Source: Limnoperna fortunei | Lineage: Eukaryota > Mollusca > Bivalvia > Mytilida > Modiolidae | NCBI GenBank assembly: GCA_944474755.1 | Contig: OX104117.1 | Coordinates: 65,029,522 to 65,093,521 of the forward strand | DNA: 64,000 nucleotides | Direction of reading: 5' to 3' | Part shown: one piece after another, positions 23,098-34,169 of the stretch | Numbering within the stretch: position 1 is the stretch's first letter | Layout: every line of letters starts with the position of its first letter | Translations under genes and position numbers: made by a program | Notes under the pieces: generated by a model | Told to the model about the DNA's origin: nothing | Databases searched by the model: none | Seen by the model: the letters and a program-made list of their open reading frames with translations, nothing else

Positions 23098-23610
23098 GGA
23101 TCGATTTACGCTGCAACATAAAGCGCTTTGCGGTTTATTCAGCGTAAATCGACCCAAAGTCGTTTATATCCAATAATCTAACTAACAATTGAAAACAATC
23201 CTTAAATATTTTAATTTCGTTTAAATACTCAATATATGAGAAAAGTTGGTTATTTCGTATAACCTAACTTGGTTTTTCAGCACGTGACTGATTGTGACGT
23301 CATAAGAAGATGTACTGATGACGTTGACTATACATGAGTTCTTCCGCAAATAACAAGTGACGACACTAAAATTGTGAATTGCAAATATTATTTGATTACT
23401 TGTAAAATATTGTTCTTATTACTTCATTTTTACTATAGAATTTAAAATATAAGGTTTGTTTTCAATTGTTGGTTAGATTATTGGATATAAACGACTTTGG
23501 ATCAATTTACGCTGCAACATAAAACGCTTCGCGGTTTATTCAGCGTAAATCGACTCGTTTATATCCAATAATCTAACCAGCAATTGAAAACAATCCTTAA
23601 ATAAGCTTTA
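23098..23610. repeat. Foldback element with nested inverted repeats, copy 1
   Basis: Outer arms carry GATTATTGGATATAAACGAC and its complement (23160-23200 and 23470-23495, again near 23570). Inner hairpins pair CGATTTACGCTG with CAGCGTAAATCG around AAAGCGCTT/AAACGCTTC. The central ~250 bp includes GTTGGTTATTTCGTATAACC and two TGACGTCA-like/TGACG boxes. Confidence 0.65.
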
Positions 23611-23649
23611 ATTAATAGAATAAAGATATCTAGTCCTTATTGACCTCAT

Positions 23650-23810
23650 GATAATTTCTGAAGATGGGTGGTGTCCCACAGGGCTCACCACACTGGGCGA
23701 AGTGGGCGACAAAGTCGCACTACTAGGCCCTGAAGTCGCCCTATGGTGCCTCAAAAGCGAAGTCGAAGTCGCCCTGCCATTTCCATGAAGTCGCCCGATG
23801 GTTCACATAA
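23650..23810. repeat. Local GAAGTCGCCC repeats
   Basis: GAAGTCGCCCT or GAAGTCGCCCG occurs four times within about 110 bp, with GGGCGAAGTGGGCGAC in front. Origin unknown. 23820-24480 has no recognised feature. Confidence 0.4.
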
Positions 23811-24479
23811 GATACTTGTAAATCTGGTCCAAATACTTCACCCTGACTACCAATTTATCAGTAAATGTGTAATTCCAATAAAAAATGGCAAACAGTATGC
23901 GTGTTTAACATATTTTTAAACGATTTACGTCTTTCAAATGTATTACGCGCCATTTGTTTATTTACCGGATGTGACTAGTTACTCGAAATGAACAACGAAG
24001 AAAAGTAATGTACAACGGCCCATAATGAAAAATCTTAATATTTTTGATACATAAACACTTTTATAGTCAATTTTACCGTGTCATTCCGACGGGATTTTGC
24101 TTCACAAAATAGAAAACTGCTACCGCGTTTGGTCGAGTTTAGGGTCCTTAAGTAGATCTTTTATTCCACTTTTTGAAAGTAACAATTATTTTCCACAGTT
24201 AATCGGCTTTTTGAAATGCGGCCGTTTTTTCATTTTGCCAGATCGATTTTCCATAGGAAGTCAGCCATTTTTGTATCTTAAGGGGTCTAATGTTGTTTAC
24301 AAACGTTCGTCTGTTTCGTCGTAACGTACAATGGTATTCGGACAAACCGCGAGACTTTTCCCGCCTGAACTGCAGACGACATTACCCGAAGGATTTCGAA
24401 TAGACAACAATGGAATTTTTCTAACGTACACTTCCGTTCAAAACAAGGTCAAAATTTAGTATGGAAAATCGATTAGGTT

Positions 24480-24866
24480 AATATTTGTTTACTAATATTT
24501 TAATTTCATTTAAATACTTAATACATGAGCATAGTTGGTTATTTTGTATAACCTAACTTGGTTTTTCAGCACGTGACTGATTGTGACGTCATAATAAGAT
24601 GTATTGATGACGTTGACTATACATGAGTTCTTCCGCAAATAACAAGTGACGACACTAAAATTGTGAATTGCAAATATTATTTGATTAATTGTAAAATACT
24701 GTTCTTGTTACTTCATTTTTACTATAGAATTTAAAATATAAGGGTTGTTTTCAATTGTTGGTTAGATTATTGGATATAAACGACTGGATTGATTTACGCT
24801 GCAACATGCAGTGTAAATAGATCCTAAGTCGTTTATATCCAATAATGGAAAACAATCCTTAAATAA
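24480..24866. repeat. Foldback element, copy 2
   Basis: The same central block (TAACCTAACTTGGTTTTTCAG through GGTTGTTTTCAATTG) and right arms as 23200-23610. The right inner hairpin is shortened. The two copies are about 1.3 kb apart in the same orientation. Confidence 0.65.
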
Positions 24867-24954
24867 AAGGAAAGTAAAAATATGTCTGAATATAACAGGT
24901 AATTTGATTGGCTGCTTATAATCTCTGTATCCAATCATTGTTTTTGTACTGTCC

Positions 24955-25190
24955 GTCCATCTGTTTGTCACAAAGTTATTCCACTCAACTCTTTAACTAC
25001 TGCACCAAATTTTACGAAACTTGGTATGTAGCAAGTACACCATATTCAGTTGTGCATATTACCAGGAAATTCATATCCTAAAAATTTTGTGGGAGTTATG
25101 GGACTTTGAACTTAGATTTTTGATGAGTATCCACATGTAACATAATGCCAAAATCTGAGGACATGGGGTTAGGGGTTGTGTGCAAATACA
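24955..25190 (+). repeat. GAAACTTGGTATG-type dispersed module
   Basis: GTCCATCTGTTTGTCACAAAG, CTGCACCAAATTTTACGAAA, CTTGGTATGTAGCAAG and following sequence match the body style of the hairpin-headed repeats without their hairpins. Confidence 0.45.
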
Positions 25191-25267
25191 AACTTTAATT
25201 ATTGAATTTTATTTTATAATAATTTTTTTTTTAAATAGGAACTAACTTAACCAAGTAGCTGCGAGTT

Positions 25268-26330
25268 ATGGATAGTTTACTACAAAACATACTAAGTGAC
25301 CTTATGCTTCCAACACTTATAGAAAGGTTAAAGCAAGAAAAAATAGATGCAGAAATGATCTTAAGCCTTTCAGACAATGAGCTCATACGTTTGGGCATGG
25401 ATACTATTGGAGACAGATATAGATTGCATGAAAAAGTTGCTGAACAAATTAAATTGAAAACAACAGAAAATGTTCAAGCAAGTGATGTTGACAACGAACT
25501 TGATAGAAAGGTACAACAAACGAGGAATATGGCTCAAGAATGAATGAGCCCTTCTATTTGGACAAGGAGACTGCAGGAAAAATTAAAATATATGTACTGG
25601 TACATTTACAAGTAGAACAAATGCTGGCAATGTATCCTCTCGGACTTCAAAAAGAGCCAAACGTTCTTTTGGATGGACTGCAAATTTTGTTTGCCTTTCT
25701 CACACCAACACAACAACTGTACCTACTGCAACAGAAAAGGACATTTTGCACAAAACTGGACTAGGAGATAAAGGGGTTAGACTGGAGAAAGATGATGATG
25801 AATCAAATGTGCTAGAAATAATAATGTCAGAAGAGTTAAATAATGACCTGGAAGTCGCATGATTTCCACACCTAAAAGACGCTGTGGGAATTGAGTTACT
25901 AAGAACAAGACAAAACTGTCGCAATTTGACTTTAATAAATTGCTGCTGGTCAGTTCGTGAATTAAGGGCCCATATTGGTGCCAAATCTAACACATATATA
26001 AGACCTATAAAGAAAAATTTGTCAACGCAAGCATTGTCTGTCAATGAATCAAATTCTGAGAAAGTGAAAACCATTTGTAATGAATGTAGCAAAGAATTTT
26101 TGTTGAGAGAACTAAGACAACATTTGAAAGTTTGCATAGGTCCACGTCTTTTTCAGTGTACGGCGATTGATGATGAAGGTGAAAATGACAGTGACAGTCT
26201 TCCAGATCCAAGGATTGACAATAATCTGACCCAAAACTTTGAATCCCTTGGCATTCGAATTTTTGAAACAATACGTAACTCGTCATCTCTGTAACAAATA
26301 TAAATCCAGCATCAGTATCATCTTTAACAC
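25268..26330 (+). pseudogene. Transposon accessory gene: SAM-like domain plus Cys/His finger, broken
   Basis: ATG at 25268 opens an ~85-residue SAM-like domain (LPTLIERLKQEKID.., ..LGMDTIGDRYRLHEKV..). A TGA at 25541 interrupts it. Reading resumes in another frame about 25587-25860 with RTSKRAKRSF, FVCLSH and EKDILHKTGLGDKG. A second TGA at 25860 precedes FPHLKDAVGIELLRTR, TYIRPIKKNLST and a CNECSKEFLLRELRQHLKVC finger, ending at 26294. These blocks resemble the G2E3-like proteins found beside this integrase family in animal genomes (from memory of the family), which normally continue into a HECT domain. No HECT sequence was found here, so the gene is truncated as well as interrupted. A splice acceptor precedes the ATG at 25238. 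Confidence 0.65.
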
Positions 26331-26621
26331 AAGAAACCAACTCCGAAGCTGCTGATCCTGTAATTTACTTAATTTATGTCTCTGTATGTATATGCATGTG
26401 AAGCCTATCTTTATTATTTGGGTATAACAAAATGCAACTAATTGCATCTAGTCAATGCCTGCATCTTGGCTTTTGTGACGAAAAAAAATCTGTCAAAAAC
26501 CGTTTTTAATTGGAATAAAAGCTAGTTATTTGCAATCAGTTTATAATACCTACCTCCAAACAAACCCATATGGTCACTTGTTTTGCAAATTCCACTATTA
26601 TTCAGCAAAGTAACTGGTAGT

Positions 26622-27725
26622 TGGTAAAATCGCCCCATGTTAAAACGCCCCACCTTCAGCAAAATCTCCCCACTTACAAAAGTACTTAAGAAATAGATTA
26701 TTGCGAGCGGGCTCTATGCGAATTAGAACATGGTCCGAACTTATATTTGTCAATATTTTATACCGAGCGATAGCGAGGTATAAAATGAAGACAAATATAA
26801 GGTCGGACCATGTTCTAATTCGCATACAGCCCAATTGCAATAATATATTTCGATTCTAATATGTCTAACAAATGTTTTGAAATTTCGAAGCGGCTCTACG
26901 AGGACGCTTACAATGGTGATACATATTTTATTAACTAATGAGATATCTCTTCAAACAGCATTTTAAAGCAAATATTATTGACATAAACATATATTTATTG
27001 AATATAGGTACCTTTTAAGGAAAAAAATAATGAGAAATCTTTACAAAGTTGCATTGTTCCAGTTAATTTTTCAGGTTGAGCGTATATGACGTCGGAATTC
27101 TAATTGTGACGTCACACCATGCTCTATGCTTATTAGAACCCTAATGTGTTCTCAAAGCATATGAAGAACGCCATATTAGAATATATAGTATAAAATTGTT
27201 AAGTTATACAAATATTTATTCCTTTAAGGATTATATTGTCACTGATTAAAAATTAGAAATGTTTTGTTAAGATAATGATCGATTATGTCGTTAATTTTCA
27301 TTAATTATTACAAGTATTTTAATTACCTACAGATTTTCGGTAAGAACTATATTATTAATCATGATTATTTAATCAAAGATTTCTTATTTGAAATAAAATC
27401 ATCAAAATAATATAAAGTGCATAATGTATTGTTTGTACCCATTGTTTGTTATCTTGTTTTCTGCTATAATAAAAAGATTAAATTGTTGTTGTCGTGTCTT
27501 CATGTTTTCCTATAAAAAGAAGAACAATTAAAAACTTAAGAACGTACATGATTCTAATAAGACTGAAGAAAGAGCACATATTTATGATTTACCTTGACAT
27601 ATAATCAAAGGAAAAAATAATAATTGTGTACTACTTTAATTAGCGATTTTGCTAAGTGGGGAGATTTTATAAAAGGTGGCGCGTTTTTGCAAAAAGTGGG
27701 GGCGTTTTTGACGGGGCGATTTGAC
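26622..27725. mobile_element. ~1.1-kb element with AAATCGCCCC ends
   Basis: The left end carries AAAATCGCCCC, AAAACGCCCCACC and AAATCTCCCCACTTA. The right end carries their complements, GTGGGGAGATTTTATAAAAG through GGGGCGATTT. No target duplication is obvious. A second foldback (26700-26840) lies near its left end. Confidence 0.5.
26700..26840. mobile_element. ~140-bp foldback element
   Basis: Arms read TTATTGCGAGCGGGCTCTAT..ATTAGAACATGGTCCGA and their complement ending GCCCAATTGCAATAA. The centre is a second hairpin, ATTTTATACC/GGTATAAAAT, around GAGCGATAGCGAG. The frame 26640-26840 is a by-product. Confidence 0.7.
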
Positions 27726-27759
27726 TTGTAATCACTTGAGGGGGGGGGGGCATTAAGTT

Positions 27760-28230
27760 TTACTTGTATCCGTACGAATTTCCGTCAAGCTTTTCTCAGA
27801 AACTGTACATGAGAACAATTTGAAATTTGGCAGGGTGGTTCAGTATTACGTATTGTACGTCCTACGAGACTTTCAGACCTGTCTGACAACTTGCGACTTG
27901 CAATTTTTACGGACTTGCGATTTTTACAACAGTCAGCGTAAAAAACACAAGTTATGACCGGAAACCGGAAGCTGAACTTGCATTTTTTACGGACTTGCAG
28001 ATTTTACGCTACAACGTTCTTCCGTCCGTACGAATTTCCGTCAAGCTTTTCTCAGAAACCGTACGTGAGAACAATTTGATATTTCGCAGGGTGGTTCAGT
28101 ATCACAAGTTGTACGTCCTAAGGGACTTTCAGACCTATCGGACAACTACTTCCTGTTTGGGACTTCATTTAGCGGGGGCATCTGTGTCCCATGGACACAT
28201 TCTTCGATTTTTAAAAAAATTCTTCACAGG
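27760..28230 (+). repeat. Hairpin-ended repeat with two tandem bodies
   Basis: ATCCGTACGAATTTCCGTCA..TCAGAAACTGTAC..GGTGGTTCAGTAT occurs at 27768 and again at 28023. The end carries GCGGGGGCATC and hairpin TGTGTCC/GGACACA (28172-28200). It has the same head/body/end-hairpin logic as the 1-9650 array. Confidence 0.55.
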
Positions 28231-28977
28231 GACAAGTTGGACATTCTGAACCAATCTTGGTATGGTTGAAGGTAATAAAATTCCAAACGCGGAGAAAACT
28301 GTCAAAAAAAAAGAAAATTAATTCACGAAGAAAAGTACAAGAAACCGGCAACTTCAGAACCAACATCATAAAATATAGCAACAGGCATTTCAAAAGAAAT
28401 GTGCGTAAAACCAGGTTTTACGATATGCCAAACCCGCCGCCTCCATTACTGTATTGTGCGATTTGGTTTGTTGATGAAAATGGCTTGGTATCATAAAACA
28501 CTATTCAGTAATTGGTGTTGACGGCTAATGCAATCTACATCCAGGGAATATTGTATCCAATAGCCCAGCCCTAATCCAAGATTACCCGTTTATAAAAATG
28601 GAAAATGTTTTATTGACTTATTTCGTTTCAGCTAGAGATAACTTCGGCTAAAATGAGAATTCTAATATGATGTCCTCCAAACGCTTTAGAAAAATTAGAA
28701 AAAATATCACGACAGGAATAGTTTAAACAAAAATATTTCGAATGTGCTTATAAAGTTTAATTTGACAAGAAAAATTAATTAAAATCCCGGAAACCACTGG
28801 GCCAATTTGAACCAAGCTCGGCATCTTTGAACTTAGTTTAACATTAACGTGTTTCTTTTGGCAGGTTTTGACTGTGTCGTCATATATTGTTCAAGTAAGC
28901 AATGAGCCTCTAATATAAACTGCTTAACCCACACTAAAAGTAGAGGACCATCATAGTAGGATTTAGTCTAACAAAAG

Positions 28978-29017
28978 TGTTGTTTGTCTGTTTGAATGAT
29001 GTTAAAGAGCCATTTTC
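28978..29017 (-). repeat. SINE split by insertion, left piece
   Basis: TGTTTGTCTGTTTGAATGATGTTAAAGAGCCATTTTC corresponds to the SINE tail start; the rest resumes at 30551 after the 1.53-kb element. Confidence 0.6.
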
Positions 29018-30550
29018 TACGGAGCCCCTTTAGTGCCATGTGGAATTTTTTTTTTCTTAGTCGTGCGCACGAAATAATTAACTCGTGCGCACGAAATAGT
29101 AAGTCGTGCGCACGAAATAGTAAGTCGTGCGCACGAGATATTAAGTCGTGCGCATGAATTATTAACTCTTGCGCACGGGATACTCAGTCTCGTTCTCATC
29201 GGAGAAGTAATTCCGTCCTAGTCCGAGAATCCTCTGACGTCCAACGTTTTTTTTTTTCCGTGGGACCCACGCAAAAAAAAAAACGTTGGACGTCAGAGGC
29301 TTCTCGGACTAATTCCGTCCATGAATGTCTTGCTAATGCGCAAGGCTATTAATGTTTTGTCTTGACACCGACATTGTGAACGATGACCCAAAACAGGGAT
29401 AATTGGATTAAATTTAAACTAGAGGCTCACATGAGTCTGAATCGCTCACCTGGTCTATTTACTAAGTGTTTATTTATAGCTAAATGTACTCCATAGAACA
29501 TGTAAATAGCTTTAAAACACCGTTGAAAGGGTTTTTAAAACTAAGCAGAAGAAGGTGGGACAGCGGTTCTCTTATTAGTTTTACTTACTGGTTAGGACCA
29601 ATGAAATCTGTACAACTTACAATTTCTCAAACAATGGCAACCATTTGGCTAGTTGTAGCTTATTTATTTAGTTACCATTCAACTCAGGATATCAAATGGC
29701 ATTCTGTAATCGTTTACAATATCGCGCAATAAAATGGTGGCCAGTAACTCATTTTCAGTTTAACTAAGCATACCATTTTAACCATATTAAACTTTATAAA
29801 GGATTATATGTTATGTGTTATCAATTCTTTATAAACCATAAACCAAAAACTGCATTTGACCCCAATGTTCTATTTTTTGTAATGGTGGCTGTTTTTCGAC
29901 AGATCAAAAATCCCCACATCATTTCTTAGAAACAATTGTACCAAGTTTGGTACTAATGGGCTCAACAGTTTCGCAGGAGAAGATTTTAAAATTGATAACA
30001 GTTAAAAATAACCAAAAAATCTTTAAAAAATGGTTATAACTTCAACAATGGGTATAAGATTTTACGAAAATGTGTCCACTGGTAGATCTTATCATTCTGA
30101 AATTTTTATTTGGTGAACGAATTAGGCTAAACCTAACCATTTTTGAGTTATTTGAAAACAACTGCTGTTTGACTCCCATATTCAATTTTCAGTAAAGGCG
30201 GCCATGTTTTTTTTTATCCAATCAAAAATGCAAACAAAAGTTTGTAGAGGACACACTAAGAAACAACCATACCATGTTTGGTTGCATTTGGCTGAGCGGT
30301 TCCAGAGGAGAATATAGATGACGGACGTCAAGAAATGACAATATTTTACCTGGTGTTTGGACTTTGGCCAGGTTAGCTTAAAACTCGTGCGACTTACTAT
30401 TTCGTGCACACGAGTTAATTAAAATTTTCCACATGACACTAAAGGGGCATATCTCGTGCGCACGACTTACTATCTCGTGCGCACGACTTAATATTTCGTG
30501 CGCACGACTTAGAAAAAAAAATTTCCACATGGCACTAAAGGGGCTCCGTA
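29018..30550. mobile_element. 1,533-bp element with palindromic-repeat TIRs, 6-bp TSD
   Basis: The ends are TACGGAGCCCCTTTAGTGCC (left) and its complement (right), each followed inward by poly-T/poly-A and several 22-bp units centred on the palindrome TCGTGCGCACGA. Target duplication ATTTTC at 29012-29017 and 30551-30556, inside a SINE. There is no transposase; the interior holds a foldback MITE, a GAGGCTCACATGAG repeat (29420-29460) and GTACCAAGTTTGGT-type dispersed repeat DNA (29880-30370). Confidence 0.8.
29219..29311. mobile_element. Foldback MITE, copy 2, 9-bp TSD
   Basis: TAGTCCGAGAATCCTCTGAC..., poly-T/poly-A centre with GTGGGACCCACGC, ending TTCTCGGACTA. Flanked by ATTCCGTCC on both sides (29210-29218, 29312-29320). 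Confidence 0.85.
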
Positions 30551-30768
30551 ATTTTCAGCTGTATCATGGCGTCCTTTTTTTATTGGGGGTGGGGGAGACC
30601 GGATAAAATTCCTGACCTTCGGGTAGGAAAACTGGCAATCCATGTCAATTAAGTTAAGAGTGGAGCACACCCTGCCCGCAGTTAGACTAGAACCCTCAAT
30701 CTCATTGTTGGCAGGCACGTGATTAATAGAAGACCAACTACCTTAACCACTCTGCCACCGAGGCCCCC
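30551..30768 (-). repeat. tRNA-derived SINE, right piece with tRNA-like head
   Basis: It continues the 28978 piece: CAGCTGTATCATGGCGTCC, GGTAGGAAAACTGGCAATCC, then on the minus strand a tRNA-like head with GGCCTCGGTGGCAGAGTGGT (A box) and GGTTCTAGTC (B box). 30770-31420 holds no recognised gene. Confidence 0.75.
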
Positions 30769-31423
30769 TGAAGGGAACAAAAACATTTGTGTATTTGCTA
30801 TAGTTTCCAATAGATTTAATGAAACTGTCGTAGTGTTTAAAACTGTTTTCAGAGAAGACGGGATTCTGGTCTAATTAGTTATCGGTGATGGTAACTGTCG
30901 GGTCAACACTGGTTGCGCGTTCGAAATCGACCTCAGGAAAGGCGCTCGACTTCAATCTTATTTGTTTTACTGTGGAATGTCGGTGGTTCTTGCCGTGTAT
31001 GATCACGAGTGCCATAGAACGCAATAGATTCAACAAGTGCGCGAAACTTGTTCCGCGCACGAGTTTAATCTGAATGCGTTTCGGCACGAGTGATCATAAT
31101 TATTTTCAATATACACGATGCGTTATTGATTATCTTGTTTATTACATTGACGAATATTTAATATATAGTCGAAAACTTGGAGGAACTCTGTTTTTAATGT
31201 TCTTGCGCGTCAATGTTTACTAGTTAAGGACATATATTGTGACGTCACTTCCGGGATGTGAAAGAACTGAATTTATTTTACATGTGATTTACCGGAATTT
31301 ATTTCACTGGGAAATCTCGGTATTTCATTGCTGTCAAAGTAATAATAAAAGAAAACATACAACACGTTTAACGACTTAATTTATAACATCAAGTTTATTA
31401 AACAAAAGTAGAAACGCATATTA

Positions 31424-32786
31424 TTAGGAACTGTCTGTGTCAGTTGTGATTAGTTGCAAAACATTTTGGTAAATATCAACACCAAATTGCGAAGAAATCC
31501 ATGTCAAAGGAATTTCACGTTCCAAAATAATCCGACAATTTTCGCTCAAATTATAGCTTGGAGTTGACACATTAGGACGCACATCTACTATAGCATCATT
31601 ATTCCCAACAATACCTTCTAGTCCATAATTGTCCAAATCTGTAACATGTATATCTGTTCCTATTGGGTTGCGTAGCTGCCCAGCTACCCACATACTTCGT
31701 GGTGACGAATGAATTGTTCGCACTCTGTGATTAGCCCATGTGTTTGCTCATATTTTCAGCTTTTCATTTATTTTGTGCAGATGGGTGTAGCGTAGGGCGA
31801 AAATGTGAATTTCATTTAAAGTATCCAGAATGCCTTCATCTTCCACGAAAGAGAACAAGCCGTAGTAAAAACTGAGAACCTCGACATAAACATCTCTCCA
31901 CATCCTTGCCACACTCTGATTATGTACACTTTTTCCGGTGATCATACTTCCTCGGCCTGGTCCACGATGTTGGATCATGTAATCGGCAATTTTAATGTTT
32001 TCCATACCTTTGTCCGATCGAACTCGCATTTGAAGACCATAGTCAGTTACCGCCTCACGAAAGCACTGTAACAATTTTTCCGCTTTATTATTGTTTAGGC
32101 ACTACAGATAGACAATCATACGGCTGAAGCCATCAATACCTCCAGCAATAATGAAATGCCAGCGTATGAGCTTATGATTAAAGGTGGTTTGGTCCTTGCA
32201 CGCTGTATACTCTACGTTTTAAACAACCATTTTTCCTTTCCTGTACACCACCCTCATCTAATCTGTGGATACTTTCTCGTAATCTACCTCGTTGAATTTG
32301 TAAACCTTTCTGTTTTAGCATATGATTTAACAAATTTTCTCCGCAAAATGGAAAATCTTTAATAGCATTTGCTACATGGAAATCTACTTCATTGTCGTCC
32401 AACTCTGAAAAATTTGCTTTTAAAATACCAAACTGGACCAGTCTACGATATACAGTGCTTTTACTAATGGATAAAAGTTTTGAAACGTCCGAGATTAAAA
32501 ATCCCTGATCTACAAGATTTTCTAGACGATCTTTTGGAATATCAAACATGGGGGGACCAGCACCAAATTTAACCTTTTGTGGCTGACTGGCACCATATTT
32601 TATACATTATGTACGGAGCTTTACCATATCCTCCGTTTTACTTACTCCCAAAGACCGAAGTTCAACAAAGGATAACAAGCACACAATGTCGGGAGATCCT
32701 TTTTCTCTATTAAATATGTCAGCAAGATCTTGAATACCAAGTTATAGCAGAATATTTTCCATATTACTATACCTTGAGGCAGCCAT
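31424..32786 (-). pseudogene. DDE integrase/transposase, inactivated
   Basis: The reading frame starts at ATGGCTGCC (32786) and ends at TAA (31424-31426). In order: an N-terminal segment with two stops; an HTH region (GPPMFDIPKDRLENLVDQGF then VSKLLSISKSTVYRRLVQFG); a second winged-helix-like stretch ending QIQRGRLRESIHRLDEGG; and VYSVQGPN leading into the integrase core. The core normally opens with a WHIDG..HKL segment bearing the first catalytic Asp. About 20 nt are missing exactly there (near 32178), removing that residue and shifting frame. Further on: GGIDGFSRMIVYL then a stop, VRSDKGMENIK (second Asp present) and HNQSVARMWRD, where family members have ER, so the catalytic Glu is Ala. 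A TGA at about 31748 and a C-terminal tail with TWANHRVRT follow. The family is the eukaryotic integrase-core group likely equal to IS3EU. Confidence 0.8.
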
Positions 32787-32927
32787 ATTGAATTTAACTA
32801 ATATTTGTTTCTAAAACATCGCTATCAATTTCAACATAAGATCAAAAAGAACTGCTTAAATAACATAACATTTAATAACTTTGGCTTAATCAAGTATGTT
32901 GAACATTAAGATTATGACAATCTGAAA

Positions 32928-33643
32928 ACACAAAAGGACATTGTGAAAAAATAAATCTACGTATCAATTATTACCGTAACGAGACGTCATATGGACTTGA
33001 TACTATAAATACGCATCCAAACGTTATAAACATTTAACCCAACATATTTTAAGCAGACAATACAACATGATATTCAACTGGACATTAACAATTATAAACA
33101 CAACAAACTATGGAACTGACCCTGCATAAAACCAATTTACTTTGCAAACTATATTTCGACTAAACATAATCACTAGTTGACAATAGACAACATTATTTGA
33201 ACTGCACAAAATAAGTTTTGACATAACGTAATAAAATATGGACAAGACAACATGTTGAGTTTAACGTGTTTAAACATAAGATAACAACATCGTGAAAAGT
33301 TAAACCCTACGTACCCAATTATTACCTTAACAAGACGTCATATTGACTTTATACAATAAATAGTAAACTGAACGTTATAAACATTAGACTCGACATATTT
33401 GTAAGCAGACGATACAACATGATTTTCAGCTGGACATTATTAACTATGAACGCAACAAACTATAAAATTGACCCTGCAAAGCAATCAATTTACTTTACAA
33501 ACTATGTTTCGACTAAACATAATCACTGATTGACAACAGATAAAGTTATTTGAACTGCACAAAATAAGATTTAACCTTACGTAATAATACATGAACAAGA
33601 CAACATGTTGAGTTTAAACATAAGACAGCTATGGCGTTCCATA
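32928..33643 (-). repeat. Right terminal inverted repeat (~716 bp)
   Basis: Reverse complement of 19385-20104 at high identity, with the same two-subunit structure. Its outer end is CGTTCCATA. The minus-strand frame 19900-20109 of the left copy shows no protein family. Confidence 0.85.
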
Positions 33644-33649
33644 GTTTTG
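33644..33649. other. Right 6-bp target-site duplication GTTTTG
   Basis: Directly follows ...CGTTCCATA. The next bases TATTATGGATG also occur just left of the left duplication (19368-19378), so the target itself was probably a short tandem repeat. Confidence 0.85.
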
Positions 33650-33779
33650 TATTATGGATGATGTTGAGCTGTAAGGTATTTCTTTTTTTATTGTACATTG
33701 TATCCATTTACCTCAATGATAGTATTAGATAATATAGTAATTGAGTTGCAAGTTCTTATTGCTGTTAATCTGTTGTTGT

Positions 33780-33838
33780 TCTTCAAATTCAATACAAAAT
33801 ACAACACAGTATAAAACAAACAAGCACAACACACAAAT

Positions 33839-33899
<61 letters not shown>

Positions 33900-34040
33900 T
33901 ATTATTATGTATTATTGTGTTATTACACAAACACAATAATACGACGGTGTCCTATAAGGTATGCACAATTTCTAAATGAAAGTAAAGAGAAAAAATATAT
34001 CAGTAAAATGATCTGAAGTGTGTTTCAGTTACAAAAACTT
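33780..34040. repeat. ~260-bp tandem duplicate, intact copy (empty site)
   Basis: TTCAAATTCAATACAAAATA through GTGTGTTTCAGTTACAAAAA. A second copy starts at 34041 and is interrupted at CACAATA (34151) by the CACTA-like element; the rest resumes at 41136. This copy reads CACAATAATACG uninterrupted, giving the pre-insertion sequence. Confidence 0.8.
33842..33896. repeat. (TA)n microsatellite
   Basis: About 55 bp of pure TA. Open frames 33688-33936 and 33741-34016 pass through it and are not genes. Confidence 0.9.
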
Positions 34041-34169
34041 CAAATTCAATACAAAATACAACACAGTATAAAACAAACAAGCACAACACACAAATACAAT
34101 ATATATATTTATTATTATTATGTATTATTGTGTTATTACACAAACACAATACACTGCATCAAACAATAA

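Larger units (their letters stand above)
19385..33643. mobile_element. 14.26-kb DDE DNA transposon with long inverted repeats
   Basis: It is bounded by ~720-bp terminal inverted repeats beginning TATGGAACGCCATAGCTGTC and by a perfect 6-bp target duplication (GTTTTG). Inside are two convergent broken genes: a SAM/zinc-finger accessory gene at 25268-26330 (+) and a DDE integrase at 31424-32786 (-), whose start lies about 140 bp inside the right repeat. The integrase belongs to the eukaryotic family with HTH domains followed by an integrase core, which I associate with the IS3EU superfamily (moderate certainty). Other material inside (SINE, MITEs, hairpin-headed repeats) is later insertion. It appears non-autonomous now. 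Confidence 0.85.

Noticed and set aside
19385..33643. Polinton/Maverick identity for the large TIR element
   Set aside because: No DNA polymerase B, packaging ATPase, protease or capsid sequence seen; the integrase is of a different family.
33688..34016. Ile-Tyr-rich frames
   Set aside because: Translation of a TA microsatellite.
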